The notes below the pieces were generated by a model. The model was given only the letters and a program-made list of their open reading frames with translations. It did not search any database and was not told where the DNA came from. This document shows, one piece after another, positions 1 through 7,634 of a DNA stretch of 20,684 nucleotides. Position 1 is the stretch's first letter. Every line of letters begins with the position of its first letter. The stretch is from IMG/VR virus record IMGVR_UViG_3300022187_000307, positions 1 through 20,684 of that record. One strand, given 5' to 3'. The DNA is from a virus. The translations under genes and the position numbers were made by a program.

Positions 1-2
1 AC

Positions 3-167
3 GTTAGGGTCTATCCAGTTAAAAGAGGTTCTAAATTTGTTTTATTTTGTGAGGATAATGGTAAGCTAAAAACTTCTGGAAAAGAGTACGAGCGCAAAGA
101 GATTGATATTAAGCAAAAGGAATTTTATATCTACCTTTGGAAAAAATATAATAATGGCAGAAATTAG
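3..167 (+). CDS. C-terminal fragment of an unknown phage protein (5' truncated)
   Basis: The reading frame beginning at base 3 is open from the window edge to a TAG at 165-167 and gives the last 54 residues of a protein whose start lies outside. The visible part is rich in lysine, glutamate and tyrosine (for example KEYERKEIDIKQKEF near its middle) and has no membrane segment or motif I recognise. Its last bases overlap the next start at 154 by 14 nt, an arrangement typical of translationally coupled phage genes, which supports it being real. Nothing can be said about function beyond its position upstream of the terminase genes. Confidence 0.55.
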   Translation, partial: VRVYPVKRGSKFVLFCEDNGKLKTSGKEYERKEIDIKQKEFYIYLWKKYNNGRN

Positions 168-318
168 TTTTTATCCTTTATTTGGACTGGTATTTGGTGC
201 TGACTATTATAACGACGAAATGGACGAGCTTCAGCTCTCAGATGAGAAAGTTCACACCTTTACAATATATTTATTATTAGTCGGACTACAGTTCCGATGG
301 ACTACAAACAGAAAATAA
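154..318 (+). CDS. small phage protein of unknown function (54 aa)
   Basis: A 54-residue protein starting at ATG 154. The frame also extends upstream to a TTG at 103, but that start would lie far inside the preceding gene, so the ATG is preferred. The N-terminus is aromatic and hydrophobic (MAEISFYPLFGLVFGADYY), followed by an acidic middle and a second hydrophobic stretch (FTIYLLLVGLQFRW) that could be membrane-associated. Small proteins of this shape occur near terminase genes in flavobacterial phages as far as I recall, but no function is known to me. It ends two bases before the preferred small-terminase start. Confidence 0.6.
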   Translation: MAEISFYPLFGLVFGADYYNDEMDELQLSDEKVHTFTIYLLLVGLQFRWTTNRK

Positions 319-320
319 CA

Positions 321-683
321 ATGGCGTATAAATACGAAGAACTAGAAAAGCAATCTCTGGAGGTAATACAGAAGTTTAAACTTATGTTTATCGAGCATAT
401 TGTGGCTTATTTGCCTTGCTCAAAGAGTACTTTTTATGATTATAAGTTACACGAATCGGACTCTATAAAAAAGGCGGTTGAAAATATGCGAGTCAGTAAA
501 AAGACTAAAATGCTTTCTAATTGGATTAATTCAGAAACACCCTCGCTACAGATTGCTGCTATGAAAATGATAGCAGAAGAACACGAGGCGCATAGACTCA
601 ATGGAACTAAGCAAGAAATAAAACATAATGGCGGTATCAAGTCGACACTTATAGAATGGAAACCAGCCAAGAGTCAAGAATAA
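321..683 (+). CDS. terS: terminase small subunit
   Basis: This 120-residue protein probably recognises the packaging site and feeds DNA to the large terminase. It is largely helical. The segment VAYLPCSKSTFYDYKL (about residues 28-43) reads as a DNA-binding helix-turn-helix, with SKSTFYDYK as the recognition helix, and the region after it (SLQIAAMKMIAEE) is amphipathic and suits oligomerisation. Start choice: an in-frame ATG at 297 would add eight residues and overlap the previous gene by 22 nt. ATG 321 follows the previous stop by two bases and gives the N-terminus MAYKYEEL, which matches what I remember of related phage small terminases. The 3' end overlaps the large-terminase gene by 28 nt. 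The assignment rests on helix-turn-helix character and position, since small terminases diverge strongly. Confidence 0.8.
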   Translation: MAYKYEELEKQSLEVIQKFKLMFIEHIVAYLPCSKSTFYDYKLHESDSIKKAVENMRVSKKTKMLSNWINSETPSLQIAAMKMIAEEHEAHRLNGTKQEIKHNGGIKSTLIEWKPAKSQE

Positions 684-1849
684 CAGTACAACAATGCAAC
701 CGTCAATTCTACGACCTAATAAATTCTAAGGCTAGATTTAGAGTTCATCAAGGCGGAACTAGGAGCGGTAAGACGTACGCCATTTGTCAATATATAGCCT
801 ACTTACTTACAACCTCAAAAGAGCCTCTAGTAATATCTCTAGTAAGAAAAACACTACCAGCATTAAAAGGTTCAATACAAAGAGACTTCCTAAGCATATT
901 AGAGCAGACTGGTATCTACTACGATGGAACGCACAATAAGGCAGAGAATACTTTTCGATATGGTCAGCACCTCGTCGAGTTTCTATCTGTAGATGAGCCA
1001 CAAAAAATAAGAGGAAGAAAACGTAATATAGCAGTTTTAAATGAAGCTAACGAACTACTTATCGAGGACTTTCGCCAGATTAATATGCGGACTACTGACT
1101 ATATGGTTATCGATTTTAACCCTAGCGACCCTATACATTGGTTATACGACGAAATTATTCCTAGAAGCGATTGCGACACTTGGATTACTACTTATAAGGA
1201 TAATAAATTTCTAAGTAAGGAATTAGTCTTTGAAATCGAAAGAATGAAAGACAGAGACCCAGATTACTGGAGGGTATTCGGTGAGGGTCAGAGAGCAGTT
1301 TTTTCAGCTAGACAAATATTTAGTAATTGGAATTTTATTCCTCATGGGGATTTCCCAGAGATGGATTTAGAGAATGAGGCAGTCATAGGATTAGACTTTG
1401 GATTCTCAGCCGACCCTAGCGCTGCTTGTATTATATTCAAGAAAGGCGACAAGCTATATATCCACGAAATTCTATATAAAACTGGAATGACTAATCAAGA
1501 CTTAGCTAATTTCTTAAAAGAAAAAAACTTAGACCGAACGCTTCTTTTTTACGATTCCGCAGAACCAAAATCTGGAGAGGAGCTTCGCCGTATGGGTATA
1601 TATGCTAAACCAGCTATAAAGGGTCAAGGCTCTATTAGTGCTGGTATAAGTTTGCTAAAAGAGTTCGAGGTATATGTATCGGAAGAATCAACTAATTTAG
1701 CTAAAGAATATTCTAGCTATTACTGGGAAGAATTAAAAGATGGGACTATAATAAATAAGCCAATAGACCGCTTTAATCACTTGATGGATTGCATACGTTA
1801 CGGAGTCTATAGTCAGTATTCAAAGCGAAACGATTTCTTTGTTATATAA
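656..1849 (+). CDS. terL: terminase large subunit (PBSX/Terminase_3-like)
   Basis: The 397-residue DNA-packaging motor has an N-terminal ATPase and a C-terminal RNase H-fold nuclease. Walker A is GGTRSGKT at residues 33-40. The Walker B-like strand is NIAVLNEANEL at 124-134, with NE in place of the usual DE pair, as is common in this branch. A coupling motif follows at VIDFNPSDP (151-159). The nuclease shows the expected three acidic positions: D247 in GLDFGFS, D300 in FYDSAEPKS and D378 in NHLMDCIRY. The length is normal for the family. The start overlaps the small terminase by 28 nt. The protein is expected to dock on the portal encoded next and cut concatemeric DNA. Product is very secure; the exact subfamily is from memory of the DSAEP and NHxxDxxRY motifs. 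Confidence 0.96.
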   Translation: METSQESRITVQQCNRQFYDLINSKARFRVHQGGTRSGKTYAICQYIAYLLTTSKEPLVISLVRKTLPALKGSIQRDFLSILEQTGIYYDGTHNKAENTFRYGQHLVEFLSVDEPQKIRGRKRNIAVLNEANELLIEDFRQINMRTTDYMVIDFNPSDPIHWLYDEIIPRSDCDTWITTYKDNKFLSKELVFEIERMKDRDPDYWRVFGEGQRAVFSARQIFSNWNFIPHGDFPEMDLENEAVIGLDFGFSADPSAACIIFKKGDKLYIHEILYKTGMTNQDLANFLKEKNLDRTLLFYDSAEPKSGEELRRMGIYAKPAIKGQGSISAGISLLKEFEVYVSEESTNLAKEYSSYYWEELKDGTIINKPIDRFNHLMDCIRYGVYSQYSKRNDFFVI

Positions 1850-1853
1850 TTAG

Positions 1854-1861
1854 TATTTTTG
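1854..1861 (+). promoter_or_regulatory. Bacteroidetes-type -7 promoter element upstream of portal
   Basis: TATTTTTG fits TAnnTTTG, the known -7 element of Bacteroidetes promoters. It lies in the 27-nt gap between the large terminase stop and the portal ATG, 15 nt before the ATG. No well-spaced -33 TTTG is evident. Support comes mainly from recurrence of the same motif before six other genes here. Confidence 0.5.
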
Positions 1862-1876
1862 TAAAAAGTTTTTTAA

Positions 1877-4156
1877 ATGGCGTCACTTCTGGACAGATTA
1901 CGAGGTTTGGTTAGTAAAAACAACCAGTCGACTAACCTCAATTTTAACAAGGCAGTATATAATTTTTTAGGCGAAACTCTCATAACTTCGGAGGATAACG
2001 ACGACAGCTATATTAACAAAGGCTATCGTTTTAACTCTAGCGTTTACGCAATAATAAATCTTATAACCAAAGCTGCTTCGACAGTACCTTTTCAAGTTTA
2101 TGAGGTACAAAACCAAAACGAATTAAAAAGATACAAGGCTCTAACTTCAGGGTCTTTTGATTCTTCATTATTGCACCGCTCTACAATAAGCCTTAAAAAT
2201 GCCTTAGTAGAGTTAGAGGATACCGAACTTCACCAATTATTAGAGCGACCTAATCCAGCTCAATCTTATTCTTCTTTTATTACTGAGCTTATCGCTTTTG
2301 GAAAGCTAACTGGTAATAGATACATTTACGGTATAGCTCCAGATTCAGGAGTTAATCAAGGGAAGTACGGAGAGCTTTACGTTCTGCCTAGTCAAACAAT
2401 AGAAATACATTCTGGCGGTCTTATGAAACCAATAGACCATTATACTATGGACTATAATGGAACGTATCAAATGGCTGCGGAGGATATCTGTCATATCAAA
2501 GATTTCAACCCATTATACGATGGGACTGGTTCGTCTTTGTATGGAATGAGTCCGCTAAGAGCTGGTCTGCGTTCTATGGATGCTAATAACGAGGCGCTTA
2601 CTACTGGAGTTAGATACTTACAGAATCAAACCGCAAGAGGCGTACTAATGAGCGAAGAGGGAGACCTCAACGAAACTCAAGCTCGTCAACTAAAGCAAAA
2701 GTTCCGCCAACAATATCAAGGCTCTAATAATGCTGGGGATGTAATCATAACACCCAAGAAACTCAGCTGGGTTAACTTCGGACTTAACGCCTCCGACTTA
2801 TCTCTTATCGAGCAGTATAATACAACAATAAAAGACCTCTGTAATATTTATAACATTCCAGCGGTACTACTTAATAACGTTGAGAGTGCTACTTACAACA
2901 ATATAAAAGAGGCTCGTAAAATGCTTTATACAAATTCTGTAATTCCAGAGTTATACAAAGTAAGAGACGAGTTGAATCGCTGGTTAGCTCCTAACTTTGG
3001 AGAAAAACTATTTATTGATTTTGATATTTCAGTAATTCCAGAACTACAAGAGGAGACGGAAAAAGTAGTAAGCCAAATGACTCAGGCTTGGTGGCTAACA
3101 CCTAACGAAAAGCGCATGGCTATGAGTTACGGTAAGGACGAAGAAAATCCAGCTATGGACGACTATTACGTCCCAGCTAACCTACTGCCTCTTGGTAATA
3201 GCGATATGCCAGACCTTACTCCAGAGCCTATAGAGGACAAGCCAGAAGAAAAGCGATTAGTAGCTGGTATGGTTGACGTATTCACTACGATTGCAGAAGC
3301 TAGAGAAAGAGCGCAAGAGATGGGCGGAGATGGATACCACGAACATATATTCGACGGCTTTACTGTTTATATGCCTTTTGAAACTCACGAAGAATACGAA
3401 GCTGCTAAGGATGGAAAGCTAGACGAGTACTATGGAGAACAAGACGCAGAGGAAATGGTAGTCGTAGTAGATGAGGATAGTTATCACGACGACGAGGACG
3501 AGGATAAAGTAATCCATAAGAATCCGCAAATCTCTGACAGAGTAGAGACAGCTTTAAGAAATAAAGTAAAAGACCATAACGAGAAGTATGGAGATGACCC
3601 AGCCAAAAGAGCAACCTATGGAATGTTAGCAGCTTCTTTTAGAAGAGGCGTAGGTGCTTATAATACAAACCCTGAATCGGTAAGACCAAACGTTAACAAT
3701 GCTGACCAATGGGCGATGGGTAGAGTCAACGGCTTACTATATGCTCTAAGGACTGGAAAGTTCCGTAATAAACCTTACGATACAGACCTACTCCCAGAAG
3801 AACACCCTAGAAGCAGCAAGTCTAAATCTAAAGCGGAAAGCTATGACAATTATCCTCAGGGAGCTACTAATAACGCCAAGAGAATGTTAGAATGGCGAGA
3901 TAAATATGGCAGAGACGTAGTAGACGCTGGAACTCCTACTGGCTGGAGAAGAGCCAATCAATTAGCTAACAGAGAGGCGCTTTCCTTATCAACGGTCAAG
4001 AGGGTTTATTCTTTCCTTAGCCGACACAAAGAAAACGCCAAAATCGACCCTCGATATAAAGGTGAACCTTGGAAAGACCGAGGCTATGTAGCTTACAATT
4101 TATGGGGTGGAGCTGCTATGTTTGACTGGGCGAAGAAAATATCCCAAAACGAATAA
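1877..4156 (+). CDS. portal protein with long C-terminal multidomain extension
   Basis: This is the dodecameric vertex through which DNA is packaged and which joins head to tail. Residues 1 to about 435 match an HK97-type phage portal (Phage_portal family): FNSSVYAIINLITKAAS near residue 52, LLERPNPAQSYSSF near 121, GNRYIYGI near 146, GMSPLRAGLRSM near 223 and NIPAVLLN near 326. Such portals usually end at about 400-500 residues; this one has 759. The extension holds a short module with HEHIFDGFTVYMP (about 465-515), a very acidic linker (522-544), a helical module (about 552-640; QWAMGRVNGLLYALRTG) and a final module (about 656-755; PWKDRGYVAYNLWGGAAMFDWA). The last two resemble accessory modules I recall from other phage structural polyproteins, with no known function. 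The stop abuts the next ATG. The portal call is secure; the role of the extension is unknown. Confidence 0.92.
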   Translation: MASLLDRLRGLVSKNNQSTNLNFNKAVYNFLGETLITSEDNDDSYINKGYRFNSSVYAIINLITKAASTVPFQVYEVQNQNELKRYKALTSGSFDSSLLHRSTISLKNALVELEDTELHQLLERPNPAQSYSSFITELIAFGKLTGNRYIYGIAPDSGVNQGKYGELYVLPSQTIEIHSGGLMKPIDHYTMDYNGTYQMAAEDICHIKDFNPLYDGTGSSLYGMSPLRAGLRSMDANNEALTTGVRYLQNQTARGVLMSEEGDLNETQARQLKQKFRQQYQGSNNAGDVIITPKKLSWVNFGLNASDLSLIEQYNTTIKDLCNIYNIPAVLLNNVESATYNNIKEARKMLYTNSVIPELYKVRDELNRWLAPNFGEKLFIDFDISVIPELQEETEKVVSQMTQAWWLTPNEKRMAMSYGKDEENPAMDDYYVPANLLPLGNSDMPDLTPEPIEDKPEEKRLVAGMVDVFTTIAEARERAQEMGGDGYHEHIFDGFTVYMPFETHEEYEAAKDGKLDEYYGEQDAEEMVVVVDEDSYHDDEDEDKVIHKNPQISDRVETALRNKVKDHNEKYGDDPAKRATYGMLAASFRRGVGAYNTNPESVRPNVNNADQWAMGRVNGLLYALRTGKFRNKPYDTDLLPEEHPRSSKSKSKAESYDNYPQGATNNAKRMLEWRDKYGRDVVDAGTPTGWRRANQLANREALSLSTVKRVYSFLSRHKENAKIDPRYKGEPWKDRGYVAYNLWGGAAMFDWAKKISQNE

Positions 4157-5056
4157 ATGAAAGTTAGCGACAGCTGGATAACCGAGTGGAGTAAGCAGCT
4201 GAATACTGGAGAGAAGTCTGAGGTATTGGCTGTAAGGAGGTATTACCAAGAGCAATACAACCAAGGCTCGGATATGTTTATTTCTACTGGTAAGACTTCC
4301 CAGTTTACAGAACTTTTTAAAACAAAAGATTTAGAAAATCTCTATAGGTCAATTTATGTAAACATTGGTCTAAGATTTGCTAACTGGTATGCTAAGAATA
4401 ACGAAAGACTAATAACCAAATCTATAAATCCTAAAGACTATTCCGATATATGGGAGCAAACATTTGCGACAGAGAGCCAAAGAGTGGCGGGTGCGAGAAT
4501 TGTACTTGTTCAAGGAACCGCCAAAGCAGAACTGGAAAAGAACCTAAAAAGGTTAATGAGAGATGTAGACTTTCAGGCTCTAGGCGCCCAAGAGAAAGCT
4601 CGGATTCTAAGAAGTAGATTTAATAAGATTAGCCAGTACCAAGCTGAGAGAATCGTAAGAACAGAAGCTACTAATGCTGCAAACCTAGCAACCGAGAGAG
4701 CCGCTTTAGATATTTACGGAGCTAAGTCTCTACAAAAACAATGGATAACGGCTATAGATGGGAGAGAACGCCCAGCTCACAATGCGGCTAATGGTCAGAT
4801 AGTAGATTTCGACGATTACTTTTTAGTAGGTGGAGAACAACTTAAAAGAGCTGGAGACCCAAGAGGCTCGGCAGCTAATGTAGTTAACTGTCGTTGTGCG
4901 ATTGCTCATATCCCAAAAGACGATGCTCAAGTAGAACAGCCTCTAGATGGATTCGGTTTTGGATTAGCGGCGGAAGCAATATCCTTACAAGGTGAAAGAA
5001 TCGTAACTCAGAGAAAACCCTCTACAGATATATCCGAAGAATTAGACGGAGAATAA
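4157..5056 (+). CDS. MuF-like head morphogenesis protein
   Basis: A 299-residue minor head protein of the Phage_Mu_F family, thought to act with the portal in early prohead assembly and sometimes to be carried inside the virion. The C-terminal half holds the signature: QAERIVRTEATNAAN (162-176), AIDGRERPAHNAANGQ (199-214) with conserved D201, R203 and H208, and NVVNCRCAI (241-249) with the cysteine pair 245/247. The N-terminal 150 residues are helical and variable, as usual. No toxin domain is fused to the C-terminus; after the MuF domain there are only about 45 residues. ATG follows the portal stop directly, so the two genes are probably co-translated. Its place between portal and protease is canonical. 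Confidence 0.9.
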   Translation: MKVSDSWITEWSKQLNTGEKSEVLAVRRYYQEQYNQGSDMFISTGKTSQFTELFKTKDLENLYRSIYVNIGLRFANWYAKNNERLITKSINPKDYSDIWEQTFATESQRVAGARIVLVQGTAKAELEKNLKRLMRDVDFQALGAQEKARILRSRFNKISQYQAERIVRTEATNAANLATERAALDIYGAKSLQKQWITAIDGRERPAHNAANGQIVDFDDYFLVGGEQLKRAGDPRGSAANVVNCRCAIAHIPKDDAQVEQPLDGFGFGLAAEAISLQGERIVTQRKPSTDISEELDGE

Positions 5057-5073
5057 TTATATAATTAAATTAA

Positions 5074-5081
5074 TATCTTTG
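5074..5081 (+). promoter_or_regulatory. -7 promoter element 4 nt before the prohead protease start
   Basis: TATCTTTG matches TAnnTTTG. Only four bases separate it from the ATG at 5086, so a transcript starting at the normal distance would begin at or next to the ATG and be leaderless or nearly so. The same four-base spacing recurs before the tape-measure gene. Confidence 0.55.
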
Positions 5082-5085
5082 CAAT

Positions 5086-5778
5086 ATGAATTCAATTATC
5101 TATAAGCAGTCTCCAATGGGAGACCTAATAGACGCCGACGAGAAAGCTGGAGTAGTTAAAGGCTACGCTTCAGTCTTTGATAATAAAGATTCAGATAATG
5201 ATATTATTCGTTATGGCGCCTATAAAAAAACAGTAGCCGAAAACGGTAAAAGAGTAAAGTACCTCTACCAGCATGACATGGACAAGCCTTTGGGCAAAAT
5301 GACTATGTTGGAGGAGGATAACAAAGGACTAATGTTCGAGGCGCAAATAGCTAAAACTCGTTTAGGTTTAGACGTAATAGAGTTAATTAAAGCTGGGGTC
5401 TTGACTGAGAACTCTGTAGGTATTTTACCAATCCAAAAAGAAATGGTTGACGGAGTTCGTAACATTACAGAGGTAAAGCTCTTTGAGGTTTCCGCTGTCA
5501 CCCTTGCGGCTAACGACCAAGCTATGATATTAGACGTTAAAGGAAACTTTAACAGAGACAAAGCGTTAAAACGCTATGACAATATGGCGAAGCTAATTCG
5601 TAAAGGAGATATTTCTGACGATTTAGGTTACGCCCTAGAAGCTGAAATTTTGAAACTCAAGTCTTTGTTTGCCAGTTTGTCTACTCAGCCAACCGATTTA
5701 GAGGTTACTGAGCCAGTAGAGGTAAAGAACGAGGAGAGCGAAATTTATAACTATATTTTATCAACCCTTAAAAAATAA
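5086..5778 (+). CDS. HK97-family prohead protease
   Basis: A 230-residue serine protease (family U35/Peptidase_S78 type) that removes the capsid scaffold domain during maturation. The core runs from about residue 20 to 150: GYASVFDNKDSDNDI, then the catalytic-histidine motif YLYQHDMDKPLG with H63, the nucleophile region LTENSVGI with S110, and EVKLFEVSAVTLAAND (129-144), the conserved strand that normally supplies the acidic residue (E134 is a candidate). About 80 residues of charged helical tail follow, common in proteases that also have a scaffold-like role. It starts four bases after a promoter-like element and has no Shine-Dalgarno sequence. It lies directly upstream of its presumed substrate, the major capsid protein. 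Confidence 0.92.
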   Translation: MNSIIYKQSPMGDLIDADEKAGVVKGYASVFDNKDSDNDIIRYGAYKKTVAENGKRVKYLYQHDMDKPLGKMTMLEEDNKGLMFEAQIAKTRLGLDVIELIKAGVLTENSVGILPIQKEMVDGVRNITEVKLFEVSAVTLAANDQAMILDVKGNFNRDKALKRYDNMAKLIRKGDISDDLGYALEAEILKLKSLFASLSTQPTDLEVTEPVEVKNEESEIYNYILSTLKK

Positions 5779-5781
5779 GTG

Positions 5782-6999
5782 ATGACTGAGGATATTAAAA
5801 ATCAGTTAGACCAGATTGGGAATATCGTTGATGAGAAAATCGAAAAAGCGTTTGGTGCTGCTCAAGACAATGCCAAAGGTGAAGTAGAGGCTTCTCTAAA
5901 AAGCGAGATTTCTAATTTGACTAATGAGTATAATGAAAAATTCGAGGCGGCTACAAAAAGAATGGACGCTATCGAAATCGAGTCTAAAAAGACTCTAAGC
6001 GGAGCAACTCGCAAGAGCTTTAAAAGTTCTATCGAAGAAGCATTAAAAGACGGAGCTATCGAGGCTATGGTCAAAGGTAACTCTAATGCTGCTCGTTTTG
6101 AAATCAAAGCTGGAGATATGACTATGGCTAATACTTTTACTGGAGTAGTAGCTGGAGAAACTATCATTCCAGACGTTAAGTTTGACCCAAGCCGTTCTGT
6201 ACATATTCGTACTTTAATCCCTAACGGTTCTACAGACGCTCAAACTATTAGATTCCCTAAAGAATCTGCTTACGACGATGGAGCCGCTGCAACTGCGCAA
6301 GGTTCTGCCGTAGGACAATCTGACTTCGACCTTACAGCTACTTCTGTAAACGTTGAAAAGATTGGTACTTTTATGAGAATTACTGAAGAAATGTTAGCCG
6401 ACACACCTCAGCTAACAAGCTACTTATCTGCAAGAGTTCCTAGTAAAGTTCTTTCTAAAGAGGACGAGGAAATCCTAAGCGGAGACGGTTCTTCACCAAA
6501 CCTAGACGGTCTTTTAACTGACGGTACTGCGTTTACTACTTCTTCTGGCGGATTATTTTATCAGTCAGTAGAGAGCGCTAACGAATTTGATGTTCTTATT
6601 GTAGCGTTAAACCAATTAGCTCTAAGTAACTACCAAGCGGATACTATTATCATTAACCCAACAGACTTCCACAAAATTGTATTGTTGAAATCTACGGCTA
6701 ATGAGTACTTGAAAAATCAAGTAATCCAAGGTATCCAACCAGCTATCAACGGAGTGCCAATCACTTTGTCGACTGCTATGCCTAACGGTAAATTCTTAGT
6801 AGGTAATCTAGCTCAAGCTACTCAGCTTTGGATTAGAGACGGTCTTGGTGTTGAGTTCTCTCGTGAGGATTCTACTAACTTCCGAGATGGATTTGTTACT
6901 GTAAGAGCGCAAGAAAGAGTAGCTCTTACTAACTACCAGCCGAACGCAATTATTCAAGGTACATTTAGCACAGCTAAAACTGCTCTTGAAACTTCATAA
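5782..6999 (+). CDS. major capsid protein (HK97 fold)
   Basis: A 405-residue capsid protein of the Phage_capsid (HK97 gp5-like) family. Residues 1 to about 75 are charged and coiled-coil-like (LTNEYNEKFEAATKRMDAIE), the delta domain that acts as an internal scaffold and is normally cleaved by the protease encoded just upstream. The fold proper starts after about residue 100, with VVAGETIIPDV, IGTFMRITEEMLADTP (E-loop/spine region) and the C-terminal DGFVTVRAQERVALTNYQP. Start choice: a GTG at 5779 abuts the protease stop and is followed at once by ATG 5782, so the ATG is preferred. The gene ends 20 nt before a strong terminator. Codons look more regular (many GCT, GGT, ACT) than in most neighbours, fitting high expression. 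Confidence 0.93.
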   Translation: MTEDIKNQLDQIGNIVDEKIEKAFGAAQDNAKGEVEASLKSEISNLTNEYNEKFEAATKRMDAIEIESKKTLSGATRKSFKSSIEEALKDGAIEAMVKGNSNAARFEIKAGDMTMANTFTGVVAGETIIPDVKFDPSRSVHIRTLIPNGSTDAQTIRFPKESAYDDGAAATAQGSAVGQSDFDLTATSVNVEKIGTFMRITEEMLADTPQLTSYLSARVPSKVLSKEDEEILSGDGSSPNLDGLLTDGTAFTTSSGGLFYQSVESANEFDVLIVALNQLALSNYQADTIIINPTDFHKIVLLKSTANEYLKNQVIQGIQPAINGVPITLSTAMPNGKFLVGNLAQATQLWIRDGLGVEFSREDSTNFRDGFVTVRAQERVALTNYQPNAIIQGTFSTAKTALETS

Positions 7000-7019
7000 T
7001 TGTAGTTTTGTTTTTGTTC

Positions 7020-7051
7020 AAAAGAGGGTAACTTTTTGGTTACCCTTTTTT
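7020..7051 (+). terminator. rho-independent terminator after the major capsid gene
   Basis: GGGTAAC (7026-7032) pairs perfectly with GTTACCC (7039-7045) around a 6-nt loop, and flanking A-T and G-T pairs extend the stem outward. Six T residues follow (7046-7051). It ends the head-assembly operon. The next 100 bases, up to 7153, are almost pure A/T with no gene I can support. Confidence 0.85.
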
Positions 7052-7153
7052 ATTGACCGAATATTTAATTTAAAAAAAACTTTAAATAATGTTTGGTAAT
7101 TAAAAAAATGCTTTTAATTTAGTATTATAATTAACTAACTAAATAATTTATAT

Positions 7154-7330
7154 ATGAGAGATAATAATGATTTTTGGGACAGTATTGACTTAATGAGTCC
7201 CTACGATTTTTTCAAGAAGAAAAACTGGAATTTTACTAAAAGGTTAATAGGCTATTCAGCTGCATTAACTTTAGCCTCGGTAGCTTTCTGTTATTTATTT
7301 GTAGCTTTATTGGTTTGGATTTGGTATTAA
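7154..7330 (+). CDS. small single-pass membrane protein (58 aa)
   Basis: ATG 7154 opens a 58-residue frame. The N-terminal 30 residues are polar and aromatic (MRDNNDFWDSIDLMSPYDFF, then a lysine run), followed by one clear transmembrane segment (GYSAALTLASVAFCYLFVAL, about residues 33-52) and a Trp-rich end (VWIWY). The lysines before the membrane segment predict the N-terminus stays inside the cell. Its stop touches the ATG of the next small gene, and it lies in the island between the capsid terminator and the nuclease gene. It is too short to be assigned; a role at the host membrane (superinfection exclusion or a similar moron function) is only a guess. Confidence 0.5.
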   Translation: MRDNNDFWDSIDLMSPYDFFKKKNWNFTKRLIGYSAALTLASVAFCYLFVALLVWIWY

Positions 7331-7474
7331 ATGAAACCTATATACGCTAGATATTTTCTAATAATAATGTTTTCCCTCTGGGCGTTTAGATTAGTAATTG
7401 TTTATAACGCTCATTTAGACGCCATTGGAATGTTAATTTTAAGTCTGTTAGCTTATGAATCAAGAAAAGCCTAA
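7331..7474 (+). CDS. small membrane protein (47 aa)
   Basis: ATG 7331 directly follows the previous stop, an arrangement that argues for a real, coupled gene. The 47-residue product is hydrophobic over two stretches, YFLIIMFSLWAFRLVIVY (8-25) and AIGMLILSLLAY (31-42), separated by a short polar turn (NAHLD), and ends in a basic tail (ESRKA). It could be a two-pass hairpin or a membrane-bound peptide. I recognise no family. The next frame begins inside its 3' end. Confidence 0.45.
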   Translation: MKPIYARYFLIIMFSLWAFRLVIVYNAHLDAIGMLILSLLAYESRKA

Positions 7475-7553
7475 AGATAAATTAGAAGAAAAACTTGACA
7501 ATCATATAAAAAATATTGTATATTGGAATAAGTTTATTCTAAAACCTAAATGA
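7455..7553 (+). CDS. small charged protein (32 aa)
   Basis: A 32-codon frame beginning at ATG 7455, overlapping the preceding mini-gene by 20 nt, and stopping at TGA 7551-7553. The product is highly charged: a Lys/Glu-rich start (MNQEKPKDKLEEKLDNHIKN) and an aromatic, basic end (YWNKFILKPK). At this length it might be chance, but the overlapping chain of three small genes before a terminator is a pattern seen in phage islands. No function can be proposed. Confidence 0.35.
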   Translation: MNQEKPKDKLEEKLDNHIKNIVYWNKFILKPK

Positions 7554-7592
7554 GTAAATGTTTTTTCATTAGAATTTGATTTGTGTTTTTTG

Positions 7593-7619
7593 AGCCGAGA
7601 TTAGTTTCTCGGCTTTTTT
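7593..7619 (+). terminator. rho-independent terminator upstream of the nuclease gene
   Basis: AGCCGAGA (7593-7600) pairs with TCTCGGCT (7607-7614) around the loop TTAGTT, and a six-T tract (7614-7619) follows. It closes the three-gene mini-operon and stands only 15 nt before the nuclease GTG, so nuclease expression needs read-through or a promoter I cannot identify. Confidence 0.85.
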
Positions 7620-7634
7620 ATTTAATTTTATAAC

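Noticed and set aside
103-153. Upstream TTG-started extension of the 54-aa gene
   Set aside because: It would overlap the preceding gene by 65 nt; the internal ATG 154 gives a natural overlap and a sensible N-terminus.
7003-7010. TAGTTTTG, a further TAnnTTTG match
   Set aside because: It lies directly before the capsid terminator, so any transcript would be only about 40 nt long; probably a chance match in AT-rich DNA.
7052-7153. Possible origin or attachment site in the A/T-rich gap
   Set aside because: Only simple AT-rich sequence with no iterons, inverted repeats or integrase nearby.
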